The notes: generated by a model from the letters alone, not told the origin. A DNA stretch of 15,826 nucleotides from an uncultured Bacteriovorax sp. (GCA_946482295.1 CAMLRB010000070.1:1-15826); one strand, 5' to 3'. Positions 5,901 through 13,603 are shown, counted from the stretch's first letter. A program made the numbers and translations.

Positions 5901-6709
5901 TTTTGCAATTTCCTGTAGAGGCTTAGCACCTGATCAAGTGTAAGTGCTTCCGCTCTAATAGTGAGAGGAATATTCAGTTCATTGAATGTTGATTCAATAA
6001 GCGGTTGAGGAAAAGAACTTTTAAGCAGACCACCGAGTTGCTTTCTCTTCTGAGCAAACAGAGTTCTTAAAAATTTTTCATAAGCATTAAATTCATGAAG
6101 AGGAACAAGAGGCTCATTTTTGCGAACCATAGATAGAACAGCTGAATCCACTTTCGGAGGTGGAGCAAAAGCTCCCGGTGGAACTTTTAAAAGCAGTTCG
6201 CAGTCAAAATACGCCATTGTTAAAGCGTGCAGTGAACCCATGAAATTTTTTGTCGTTGAAAATGGAAACACTTTATCAGCAACTTCTTTTTGAAACATCA
6301 ACGTCATTCGTTGAATGTCCGGAGCTTTGATAAAATTAATCAAGAGTGGAGTGGAAATATTGTAAGGCAGGTTTGAAACAAGCCACACTTTTTTTCCGGC
6401 CACTTTGCGGTCGATAAAATAGTCAGTGAGGTTAAGGGCGAGAGCATCTGTTAAAAGAATTTGATCGTCCGAAATAAACTGACGTAGGTATTCTGGAAAA
6501 CGTTCATCTTTTTCGATAACTGAAAAAGGAAGATTTTCATCCGTAGCTCTTATGGCCAGGAATTCAGTGAGAATACCAGGACCTGGTCCAATTTCAACAA
6601 TCGCTTCCACATCACCAGGAAAATCAGAAGTGATTTTTCTAATAACGTTTTGATCTTTTAAAAAATGCTGGCCGAGACTTTTGTCGGCACGAGGGAGCTC
6701 AAGTCTCAT
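5897..6709 (-). CDS. rsmA: 16S rRNA dimethyladenosine transferase RsmA (KsgA)
   Basis: 270 aa, full length. It dimethylates two adjacent adenosines (A1518/A1519, E. coli numbering) in helix 45 of 16S rRNA using S-adenosylmethionine, late in 30S assembly. Seen: KSLGQHFLKD (10-19), the SAM-binding EIGPGPGILT (39-48), the acidic IEKDE after strand 2 (65-69), the catalytic NLPY (113-116, in LVSNLPYNIST), FQKEVADKV, the C-terminal PPGAFAPPPKVDSAVL and FAQKRKQL. These are the standard landmarks and none is missing. The start overlaps the tsaD stop and the stop overlaps the FadL-like start, each by ATGA, so translation is coupled on both sides. Confidence 0.96.
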   Translation of the reverse strand: MRLELPRADKSLGQHFLKDQNVIRKITSDFPGDVEAIVEIGPGPGILTEFLAIRATDENLPFSVIEKDERFPEYLRQFISDDQILLTDALALNLTDYFIDRKVAGKKVWLVSNLPYNISTPLLINFIKAPDIQRMTLMFQKEVADKVFPFSTTKNFMGSLHALTMAYFDCELLLKVPPGAFAPPPKVDSAVLSMVRKNEPLVPLHEFNAYEKFLRTLFAQKRKQLGGLLKSSFPQPLIESTFNELNIPLTIRAEALTLDQVLSLYRKLQK

Positions 6710-7755
6710 GGATTTTTTCTTTGTTGGTCGAGTTTATCTTTTTTAGAAACATACTGTCCTCTCGCATCTAGTGAGAGGCATTCTGGAAAAGGTATCGCGT
6801 GATTGAAAGTTCGAAGAGCGTAGTTGGCAATCATCGCTCCATTGTCTGTACAAAATTTTGGAGCAACAAAATGAACATTTTTATGTTCAGCTGCAAGTAC
6901 TTGTCTAAGTTTTGAATTGCAAGCAACTCCACCACCGACAACAATCGGCATGTGGCCTCCAGCAATTTGCTGAGCTTTTTTTAATTTGCGAGAGAGAGCT
7001 TCAACGATCGCATATTGATAAGAAGCGCAGACATCTTTCATTTCAAAAGGAACTTTTGATTCAATGAAATTTCGAAGAGCTGTTTTTACACCGGAGAAAC
7101 TTAATGTTGCATCACCTGAATCAAGCATTGAAATAGGGAAGGTAAATTTCTTTTCATCTCCCGTTTTGGCCAGATCATCGATGATTTTTCCTGCTGGATA
7201 ACCTAGACCCAAAAGTTTTCCACCTTTATCAAAAGCTTCACCAGCAGCATCGTCAATGGTGTTGCCCAAAATTTCAAATTCAGTTGGACTCGTCACTTTG
7301 AGATAAATACTGTGTCCACCACTCACGAGTAAACCGAGATACGGATATGGGACAGGTGTCGTGAGATGAATGGCCTCTAAATGCGCATATAAATGATTGA
7401 CTGAAGCAATTGGGATTTCATTAATGAGGGAAAGCGTCTTTGCGCAATTGATCCCTGTTAAAAGTGGACCCAATAATCCTGGATGAGTCGTCACTGCTAC
7501 AAGATCGACTTGATTGACGTTGATTCTTGCTTCTTTAAAGCAAGAATCGAGAAGCGGAGTGATCTTTTCGAGGTGATTGCGCGCAGCGATTTCTGGAACA
7601 ACACCGCCCCATTTCGCGAGCATTGTTTCTTGTGAAAAACTTTGATGAGAAAGAAGCTTCGGCAATTCCCCTAATGCGGAAGGATCACCCTTCAATAGGG
7701 CTATCGATGTATCGTCGCAGCTTGTTTCTATTCCTAGAATTATTTTTTCTTTCAT
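6706..7755 (-). CDS. tsaD: tRNA N6-adenosine threonylcarbamoyltransferase TsaD
   Basis: 349 aa, close to the usual 335-345. TsaD transfers the threonylcarbamoyl group to A37 of ANN-decoding tRNAs (t6A) together with TsaB and TsaE. Seen: GIETSCDDTSIA (8-19), the iron/metal-binding HLYAH (H121, H125), the nucleotide-binding GGHSIYL and DDAAGEAFDKGGKLLGLGYPAG, then VVGGGVACNSKLR and FCTDNGAMIA near the C-terminus with the last metal-ligand Asp. It is the first gene of the leftward operon tsaD-rsmA-FadL-like-smpB and starts at ATG 7755. No clear Shine-Dalgarno site lies upstream; a promoter is proposed at 7783-7811. tsaB and tsaE are not in the window. Confidence 0.96.
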   Translation of the reverse strand: MKEKIILGIETSCDDTSIALLKGDPSALGELPKLLSHQSFSQETMLAKWGGVVPEIAARNHLEKITPLLDSCFKEARINVNQVDLVAVTTHPGLLGPLLTGINCAKTLSLINEIPIASVNHLYAHLEAIHLTTPVPYPYLGLLVSGGHSIYLKVTSPTEFEILGNTIDDAAGEAFDKGGKLLGLGYPAGKIIDDLAKTGDEKKFTFPISMLDSGDATLSFSGVKTALRNFIESKVPFEMKDVCASYQYAIVEALSRKLKKAQQIAGGHMPIVVGGGVACNSKLRQVLAAEHKNVHFVAPKFCTDNGAMIANYALRTFNHAIPFPECLSLDARGQYVSKKDKLDQQRKNP

Positions 7756-7781
7756 TTAATAATTTTCATTGAGTTTTTCGT

Positions 7782-7787
7782 TATAAT
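7782..7787 (+). promoter_or_regulatory. -10 box of the DUF3015 operon
   Basis: Perfect TATAAT 52 bases before the ATG at 7839. No good -35 stands 16-18 bases upstream (the TTGAGT at 7769 is only 7 bases away), so an activator may be needed. The following leader of about 45 bases ends in a strong AAGGAGG at 7824-7830, 8 bases from the start codon. Confidence 0.45.
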
Positions 7788-7811
7788 ACATGAACCTATT
7801 TACCTATGCAA
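7783..7811 (-). promoter_or_regulatory. Promoter of the tsaD operon
   Basis: On the minus strand TTGCAT (plus 7806-7811), 17 bases, then TATTAT (plus 7783-7788). The -10 is 5/6, the -35 is 3/6. Start would be near 7776, giving a leader of about 20 bases. The -10 overlaps the TATAAT used in the other direction. Confidence 0.45.
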
Positions 7812-7838
7812 AACTTACGGTTCAAGGAGGACCTTCCA

Positions 7839-8309
7839 ATGAAAAAAATTCTAGTTGCAATCATCGCTCTTGCTTCTTCTGCTGCTTTCTCAGCTGACAC
7901 TAGTTCAGGATGTGGTATGGGGTACGAAGTAGCTCCTAAACAATCACTTGTATCTTCTTCAACAAGATCAATCGTTAACGCTACTTTCTCTAACTCAATT
8001 GCAATGACTTTAGGGACTTCTGGATGTGCAAAACACTCAATCGTAAAAAACGATGCAAAAGGAATCCACTTTGCTGAAGCTAACATGAACCAACTTGCTC
8101 TTGAAATGGCCCAAGGAAATGGCGAGTTCGTAGCTGGATTTGCTGCTACTTTAGGTTGCCAAGATGTAAACGCTTTTGGTTCAATGGTTCAATCTAAATA
8201 TGAATCAGTTCTTCCATCAGTGAATACAACTGGTGTTGAACTTTTCAACAACGTAAAGGCTGAAATCAGAAACAATGCAACTCTTTCGGCAACTTGTTCT
8301 CTTATCTAG
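7839..8309 (+). CDS. DUF3015 family secreted protein
   Basis: 156 aa. Start at 7839 is set by AAGGAGG at 7824-7830 and by the signal peptide (1-19, AAFSA before cleavage); an in-frame ATG at 7806 would add 11 residues before the signal and is rejected. Four cysteines, C25 (GCGMGY), C63 (SGC), C107 (LGCQDV) and C153 near the C-terminus, suggest two disulfides. The order GCG...TS/GTSGC...NMNQLALEMAQGNGEFVAGFAATLGC is the DUF3015 pattern. Function of the family is unknown. Codon use is strongly biased (GCT, TCT, ACT, CAA), unlike neighbouring genes, and the ribosome-binding site is near perfect, so high expression is inferred. Its last 35 bases overlap the start of the DUF4105 gene. Confidence 0.82.
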   Translation: MKKILVAIIALASSAAFSADTSSGCGMGYEVAPKQSLVSSSTRSIVNATFSNSIAMTLGTSGCAKHSIVKNDAKGIHFAEANMNQLALEMAQGNGEFVAGFAATLGCQDVNAFGSMVQSKYESVLPSVNTTGVELFNNVKAEIRNNATLSATCSLI

Positions 8310-10107
8310 TTTTTTAATGGTGGCGGGCCCTGTACAGGTGCTCGCCACTTCACTTACGTATGATCGCGAGTACTGGCTCAAACTTCTTCACTCCGAAAAT
8401 GGCAAATCCCGTGCAGATTCCGAAAAATTCTTTTTAGCTCCAAATGGTAAAACAAATCCAGATGCAGAATTGGCCGCTACGATTAGTGCTTTTAAAGATC
8501 AAAACTCAGTAGCAGGTTGGTTTAACTATCATCCACAATGTGTTTTTCGTGAGCGTTTAAGATTTTTACAGGAGCAAGGATTAATTGCAAACATTCCGCT
8601 GGTTTCCTGCAAAGAATTTGATGAATGGAAGACCGGTCTCAATGCTGAAAGTGTGACACTCATTTTTTCTTCATCTTATCCAAACAATCCTTCGTCACTT
8701 TTTGGCCATACATTACTCAGGTTCAATCAAAAAAATAAAACGAATGATCTTCTGGATTACGCTGTGGCCTTTTCTGCGATTCCAGAATCAGATGATCCTG
8801 GAATTATTTTTGCCTACAAGGGAATGTTTGGCGGATACAAAGGGCTTTTTGAAATCACAAAGTACTACACCAAAGTAAACGAGTACAACAACGGTGAATC
8901 ACGAGATCTGATTGAATACAATTTGAATCTGTCATCTGATGAACTTAATCGCATGATCAACCATCTTTGGGAACTTTATCAGACAACATACTTTAATTAT
9001 TTTTTTACTGATGAAAATTGTTCAGCTGTTTTGATGGATGTTCTCGCCATTCCTTTTCACAAAGATGGTGTGATCAACAAGCACGACCGCTGGTACTATC
9101 TTCCCAGCGAAATGGTGAAGCGCTTTCGCGAACTTCCGGGTCGAATCGACTCCGTAAAATATCGTCCGAGTTTGAAAAAACAGCTCACAAAAAAATGGGA
9201 ATCCCTCACTTCAGCGGAAGTTGGTGACGTGGAAAAAATTCTTGATGAAGGTGTTGTCCCTGCGGATTATTCCAATCCTAAAGTTCTAGAAGCAGTAGTG
9301 AGTTATATAGATTTCACCCGCAATCGAAAAAAAGAAAAACTCGAAGGAGAGTCGCAAAAACTCATGCGACAAGCGCTGATTAGGCGAGCGACACTCCCAA
9401 AAGGTGAAACAACTAACGTTCTCTACGACGAATCCAATCGCCCAGACGAAGGTCATGAACCACAGAAGTTTTCATTTTTTACAAAACTTGAAGATGATCG
9501 TTTCCAAATGGGATTCGAACTCAAACAAGGTTACCACGATCTGATGAGCAACGACCGAGGCTTCGATCCATTTTCGCAATTTGATTTTCTCACAGGCTCA
9601 GCACTTTATGATTTTAAATTGAAGAAGTTCGATTATGAGCAACTCACATTAGTTGATCTCATTTCGTTTCATGAATATAGAACTTTTGATCCGCAACTCT
9701 CGTGGAGAGCAAAAGTTAGCAGCGACAGATTGTATGCTGATGGATGCAAACTCTGTCATAAATTAAATGCTCAGGCGTATGGTGGTCCTACTTTCAAAAT
9801 GAATGAGAGGGGAGTGCTGGCTGCGATGTTAGGAGTGTACGGCGAAGCGAGTAAGCATCTTCCTCAAGGTCATCGTTTAGGGCCGGCCGCAGAACTTTCT
9901 TATTATCAACAGTTCGGCAATTCTTATAAATTGGGACTCATTGATGAACTTCGCCTTGATGCCACTCGAAAAATTCGCAAAGATAGTGTGAACACCCTGT
10001 CTGTTCGCCATTCTTTCTTTTTGGGCAATGAGGGCGACGTTAGATTAGATTCAAAATTTCTAAAAGATTTTTCAGTTCACCAGGTGAGTTATGGTTTCTA
10101 CTTTTAA
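8275..10107 (+). CDS. DUF4105 (Lnb N-terminal-type) protein with C-terminal outer-membrane barrel
   Basis: 610 aa. I start at ATG 8275, inside the DUF3015 gene, because it gives a full signal peptide (1-24, VQVLA before cleavage); the ATG at 8317 would truncate it. A small N-terminal helical domain (about 28-105, with FRERLRFLQEQG) leads into the DUF4105/Lnb domain (about 120-295). That domain contains NPSSLFGHTLLRF with H145 and DENCSAVLMDVL with C249, a His-then-Cys order like permuted papain/NlpC-P60 folds. A middle helical part (300-375) is followed by a beta-rich region (395-610) ending in VSYGFYF with terminal Phe, as in an outer-membrane barrel. A CKLCH motif (491-495) lies within it. 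The enzyme activity is unproven; thiol hydrolase or acyltransferase is an inference. It is coupled to both neighbours. Confidence 0.82.
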   Translation: MQLFRQLVLLSSFLMVAGPVQVLATSLTYDREYWLKLLHSENGKSRADSEKFFLAPNGKTNPDAELAATISAFKDQNSVAGWFNYHPQCVFRERLRFLQEQGLIANIPLVSCKEFDEWKTGLNAESVTLIFSSSYPNNPSSLFGHTLLRFNQKNKTNDLLDYAVAFSAIPESDDPGIIFAYKGMFGGYKGLFEITKYYTKVNEYNNGESRDLIEYNLNLSSDELNRMINHLWELYQTTYFNYFFTDENCSAVLMDVLAIPFHKDGVINKHDRWYYLPSEMVKRFRELPGRIDSVKYRPSLKKQLTKKWESLTSAEVGDVEKILDEGVVPADYSNPKVLEAVVSYIDFTRNRKKEKLEGESQKLMRQALIRRATLPKGETTNVLYDESNRPDEGHEPQKFSFFTKLEDDRFQMGFELKQGYHDLMSNDRGFDPFSQFDFLTGSALYDFKLKKFDYEQLTLVDLISFHEYRTFDPQLSWRAKVSSDRLYADGCKLCHKLNAQAYGGPTFKMNERGVLAAMLGVYGEASKHLPQGHRLGPAAELSYYQQFGNSYKLGLIDELRLDATRKIRKDSVNTLSVRHSFFLGNEGDVRLDSKFLKDFSVHQVSYGFYF

Positions 10108-10891
10108 ATTGATCATCGTTCTTTTTTTAAGTGTGAGCTGTACAGGCCTCATTTATCAGCCTGATAAATATTTCTGGGCCAATCCAGAACAATTTAAAAT
10201 CAAGTATGAGCCTTTCATGCTCGATTCACTGGATGGAACCAAACTTTCGGCCTGGAAACTTGTCTCAAAAGAAAAACCAAAACGCCTTGTTCTTTTTTTT
10301 CACGGCAATGCTCAAAATCTCACGGCCCACTATGTAACTTTGCATTGGTTAGTTGAGCATCAAACAGACGTTATTATTTTTGATTACCGTGGTTATGGAA
10401 TTTCTGAAGGAAAACCCAATCCTAAAGGGGTGAGTGAAGACGGTCTAGTCTTCCTCAATTATGCGTATGAGGAATTCAAAAAAGGCGGCTATAAGCAATT
10501 TGTGGTCTACACGCAGAGTTTAGGGGGGGCCATTGCACTCAAGGCCCTGGAGGATTTTAAACATCGAGATGAAATTTCACTGCTTGTTTTGGATTCAACC
10601 TTTCTCTCACCAAGACATGTCGCTCGCGATAAAACAAACTTTGCACTCGCGTGGCTAATCTCAAACAACTTCACGGCTGATCCAAAGCTCTCGCATATCA
10701 CGATGCCCGTCCTTTCCATTCATAGTAAAGGCGACAAAGTTATCAATTACGATCTGGGTGTGAAACTTTACGAAGCTCTTCCCACACAGAAAAAACAATT
10801 CTGGTCGCTAGATGTTCCTGGACATGGCGATGTCTATTTCATCAAAAACAAGAAGTACAGGGCCGAGCTTCTTAGAGTTTTGGACAACTGA
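10091..10891 (+). CDS. Alpha/beta hydrolase, probable lipoprotein or membrane-anchored
   Basis: 266 aa. An alpha/beta-hydrolase of the BEM46/YfhR-like type: oxyanion HGN (71-73, LVLFFHGNAQN), FDYRGYGISEGKP (97-109), nucleophile elbow TQSLGG with S143, acid D215 in HSKGDKVI, and H245 in PGHGDVY. The elbow has Thr in place of the usual first Gly of GxSxG. The N-terminus (1-17, ending LSVSC) is a signal with an imperfect lipobox (S at -3), so lipidation at C17 is plausible, not certain. Start ATG 10091 has AGGTGAG at 10082-10088 and overlaps the DUF4105 gene by 17 bases, so the three genes form one unit. Probable envelope esterase/thioesterase; substrate unknown. Its 3' end overlaps the convergent cytochrome gene by 20 bases. 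Confidence 0.85.
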   Translation: MVSTFKLIIVLFLSVSCTGLIYQPDKYFWANPEQFKIKYEPFMLDSLDGTKLSAWKLVSKEKPKRLVLFFHGNAQNLTAHYVTLHWLVEHQTDVIIFDYRGYGISEGKPNPKGVSEDGLVFLNYAYEEFKKGGYKQFVVYTQSLGGAIALKALEDFKHRDEISLLVLDSTFLSPRHVARDKTNFALAWLISNNFTADPKLSHITMPVLSIHSKGDKVINYDLGVKLYEALPTQKKQFWSLDVPGHGDVYFIKNKKYRAELLRVLDN

Positions 10892-12446
10892 CTTTTTTGT
10901 AGTTCTCGTCGAAAACATCTTTTTTCACTTTGATTCCAGATTCATACCATTCAGGGGTTTGATCAGGTGTGTGACATGAGAGACATTTATCTTTGATATT
11001 GGCCCCAGGAGATTTCTCTTTCGGATGATTATCATCTGCCGAGTGACAGTTGAGACATTGAACGTTGGCAAAGTTATGTGTCGCTTGAGTTTTTTTATCA
11101 AGAGCAAACCACTGTACTGAAACTTTTTTTCGTTCTTCAGGTGTCGCGTTTCTCACCGAAGGAATATGATCGCCCATTTTTTTTACTTCATTCCAATAAT
11201 CAATGGCGGGTTTCTTTTTGAATGTCACCATATCTTTGACCGCTGAAAAACCTTTCGGATCGTTAAGCCCTAGTGAGTGACAACCAACACATGAAAGATT
11301 ATTGGGTTCACCGACATTGATTAAAGTTGTGTACGCAATTGAGTGAGCAGTTCCTTGCCAAAATTCTGCCTGGGGAGAGTGGCACTGGATACAGGCGCCG
11401 GCCGTTTTAAATTTTTTTACATTCGCGTGGGCAATTTTTTGCATATCAATTGCCGACATTCCCATCGCCGCTTGTTCTTTGATCTGGAGATCATTCATCT
11501 TAGCTTTGTGATCATCAATGAATGAGCGCATAGGGTTTGGACTTAGATTTTTTTCTAATTCGTCTCTGATCTCTGCAATCGCATAAGTGTCAGTTTGTTT
11601 TTTAGAGTTGAGATCCATTTTGATCTCGCCGACGTAGTGGTTTTTAGAAAGAACTTGAACGATTTTTACATTGCCTTCGTCTTGACTAAAACGAAGAAAA
11701 CTTTGTGAGTGAGCACCAATGATCCAATCAATCATCGGGAATTGTTTCGCAAGAGCTGCATCGGGATCAATACCTGCATGAGAAAGAACAACGAGACGGT
11801 GATAAGCATTGGCCTCAACATATCCTGCGGCCTTCACTTCTTTCAAAACTTCAGGAAGAACTGAGGCCGGTGATTCAAAATAGTTGGCCGCTTCTCCTAA
11901 CATGGCCTCTGGATCAACAAGACCAATGAGGAAAATTTTTGTTTGTCCACGATCAACGACTGCAAAACGTTTATGTTTAATTGAATTTTCATCTTTTAAA
12001 TTTGCGATCAAAAAGTCGAATTTTCTTTTTTCTGCAAGCTGCTTTAAAAAATCAAACCCCATTGCAAAATCTTGATCACCGGGCACGAAGTATTTCAAAC
12101 CAATTTGCTCAAGACCTAGGGCCAAGTTTTCAGCTGCAAAGGTGAGTGATTGTTTCATCGTCGCAGGAACAACTGATGAAGGGAAAAAGGTATCTCCCGT
12201 ATCAACATAGAGAATTTCAGAATCTTTTGAAACGGCGTCGAAATAGCCAGCGACTTGTGGAAGTCCACCGAGAGGAAAGTTGCGGCAACCACATGGATGA
12301 GTTTCACCGCTTATGTTGTGCGAGAAGAGAAGCGAGAATTTTTTATTAACTGAAGCAGGAACTACATTTTTTTCATCAATTTTAGCAATGTAATAGGAGC
12401 AAGATGTAACAAGAACTAATACAGTCGCTAAAAGAGATTTTTTCAC
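10872..12446 (-). CDS. Lipoprotein: metallophosphatase-like domain fused to tetraheme cytochrome c
   Basis: 524 aa, GTG start sharing GTGA with the stop of the CpoB-like gene. Signal with lipobox VTSC (C16). Residues about 36-290 resemble a 5'-nucleotidase/UshA-type metallophosphatase: ETHPCGCRNFPLGGLPQVAGYFD (48-70), VDTGDTFF (81-88), VPGDQDF (121-127), LSHAG (221-225), IIGAHSQS (242-249). The first DxH metal ligands are absent (FSHN at 41-44) and the usual GNH[DE] is GDQD, so the metal site is degenerate. Residues 340-495 hold four CxxCH heme sites: CIQCH (352), CVGCH (386), CLNCH (464), CLSCH (488). Heme attachment means it is periplasm-facing and needs cytochrome c maturation. Role in electron transfer is inferred; the partner is unknown. 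It is the last gene of the pal operon. Confidence 0.85.
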   Translation of the reverse strand: MKKSLLATVLVLVTSCSYYIAKIDEKNVVPASVNKKFSLLFSHNISGETHPCGCRNFPLGGLPQVAGYFDAVSKDSEILYVDTGDTFFPSSVVPATMKQSLTFAAENLALGLEQIGLKYFVPGDQDFAMGFDFLKQLAEKRKFDFLIANLKDENSIKHKRFAVVDRGQTKIFLIGLVDPEAMLGEAANYFESPASVLPEVLKEVKAAGYVEANAYHRLVVLSHAGIDPDAALAKQFPMIDWIIGAHSQSFLRFSQDEGNVKIVQVLSKNHYVGEIKMDLNSKKQTDTYAIAEIRDELEKNLSPNPMRSFIDDHKAKMNDLQIKEQAAMGMSAIDMQKIAHANVKKFKTAGACIQCHSPQAEFWQGTAHSIAYTTLINVGEPNNLSCVGCHSLGLNDPKGFSAVKDMVTFKKKPAIDYWNEVKKMGDHIPSVRNATPEERKKVSVQWFALDKKTQATHNFANVQCLNCHSADDNHPKEKSPGANIKDKCLSCHTPDQTPEWYESGIKVKKDVFDENYKKVSCPKL

Positions 12447-13258
12447 AGTTTGGCCTTCAGTTTGGTTGCTTCCGCAGCTTCTTTGCTTTTTGGAAAGCGT
12501 GAAAGAAGTTCATCTAACGTAAGACTTGCTTCTTCTTTTGATTTTAATTTATCGAATGTTTTTGCAAGATTTAGGAGCGTGGCAGGAGCAAAGGATGATT
12601 TTGGATTGTCACTGAAGAGTTTAGAAAAATAAACTTTCGCCTCTTCATATTTTTTATTTTTGTATTCGATCATTCCAAGAAAGTGAGTTGCACCTTCACG
12701 ATCTTTCTTTTTGGCTTTTTTGTCAGATGCAACAACAAGGAAAATGTCTTTAGCAGCGTCGAGATCTTTTGCTTTATATTTTTTCATTCCTTCTGCAAAA
12801 GTGATGACATCTTCTACACCATCACCGTTGTCAGACTCTTCATTTACGGCTTTTTTTTTTGAAGGGCGCTCTTCTTCTTTTGTTAATTTTGCTAGAGTCT
12901 CAATGACTTCTTCAATGTAACCACTTTGGTTATTAACTTTTTCAGTTAAGGCCTTAAGATACTCAACTTGTTTTTTGTGGCCTTCTTCCATTTCATTGAG
13001 GCGTTGATTAAGAGCTTGATTGTCTTTAAGAGCTTGGGCTCGTTGTTGACCTAATTCTTCAACCTGACCATTTAAACGGGCAAGTTGCTCTTCAAGGCTT
13101 GTGAATCGAGAAGAAACGCCAGCTGTACTTTTTTGAGTTTGCTGAATTTGTTCATTAAGATTTTCTACGGTACGTTCACGACGGATGTCTTCTTGTGTTT
13201 TACAAGCACTAAGTGTGAGAGTAAGCGCGATTAATAAGAGTGTAGATTGACCTTTCAT
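12443..13258 (-). CDS. CpoB/YbgF-like lipoprotein with coiled coil and TPR repeats
   Basis: 271 aa. Lipobox LSAC puts the lipidated Cys at 19. A long coiled coil (about 28-125, Gln/Glu/Leu-rich) is followed by a Lys/Glu linker and TPR-type repeats (about 145-271: FAEGMKKYKAKDLDAAKDIF, HFLGMIEYKNKKYEEAKVYF, LLNLAKTFDKLKSKEEASLTL, then SRFPKSKEA). This is the layout of CpoB (YbgF), the periplasmic Tol-Pal partner that coordinates outer-membrane constriction with peptidoglycan synthesis; E. coli CpoB is soluble while this one has a lipobox. The operon with pal supports the call. Start ATG 13258 has GAGGA 5 bases upstream. The stop overlaps the cytochrome gene start (GTGA). I leave the symbol blank because sequence identity to CpoB cannot be measured here. 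Confidence 0.78.
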   Translation of the reverse strand: MKGQSTLLLIALTLTLSACKTQEDIRRERTVENLNEQIQQTQKSTAGVSSRFTSLEEQLARLNGQVEELGQQRAQALKDNQALNQRLNEMEEGHKKQVEYLKALTEKVNNQSGYIEEVIETLAKLTKEEERPSKKKAVNEESDNGDGVEDVITFAEGMKKYKAKDLDAAKDIFLVVASDKKAKKKDREGATHFLGMIEYKNKKYEEAKVYFSKLFSDNPKSSFAPATLLNLAKTFDKLKSKEEASLTLDELLSRFPKSKEAAEATKLKAKL

Positions 13259-13291
13259 GAAATCCTCAAAATAAGATCTCTGGTGAGATTG

Positions 13292-13297
13292 ATTATA
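13292..13297 (-). promoter_or_regulatory. Possible internal promoter before the CpoB-like gene
   Basis: TATAAT on the minus strand in the 39-base gap between the DUF4398 and CpoB-like genes; AAGACA 15 bases upstream is a poor -35. A short 5-bp hairpin (13276-13289, ATCTC-TGGT-GAGAT) follows. It could allow extra transcription of the CpoB-like and cytochrome genes. Confidence 0.25.
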
Positions 13298-13600
13298 CTA
13301 TAAATTTTCTAATGTCTTTTTTCTGATGGCAACATATTCCGCTCTCTCCGAGTATTTTTTAGAAAGGAGAGCGTATTGTTGAGCTTTGTTGAAATACTTG
13401 CGTTTGTAGGAAGATTTGGCCTTGAGATAATAGTACTCAGCTTTTCTGAAGAGACCTGGAGCTTTAACATCGGCCTGAGATTCTTTTGCTGCCATGAAAG
13501 CAACTTGGGCCATGGACATTTCCATCTTAGGGCGCGTGGTCGTTAAACCGCACGCCGTAAGGAAGGAAATCAATAATAGCAAAGAGACATTTTTAATCAT
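13298..13600 (-). CDS. DUF4398-type small lipoprotein
   Basis: 100 aa. Lipobox LTAC with Cys17. The mature part is an alanine-rich helical hairpin: AQVAFMAAKESQADVKAPGLFRKAEYYYLKAKSSYKRKYFNKAQQYALLSKKYSERAEY (31-89 region) shows the A..A..A pattern, the AP(G/E)LF.KA turn and the A...A..A tail of DUF4398, a family often encoded beside Pal/OmpA-like lipoproteins. It lies three bases after pal with no clear Shine-Dalgarno site, so translation is probably coupled to pal. The family's function is unknown; a scaffold or Pal-accessory role is inferred from position. Confidence 0.75.
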   Translation of the reverse strand: MIKNVSLLLLISFLTACGLTTTRPKMEMSMAQVAFMAAKESQADVKAPGLFRKAEYYYLKAKSSYKRKYFNKAQQYALLSKKYSERAEYVAIRKKTLENL

Positions 13601-13603
13601 TAA

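Noticed and set aside
7796..8086. 96-aa antisense frame across the DUF3015 gene
   Set aside because: Shadow produced by the strong codon bias of the sense gene; no start signals.
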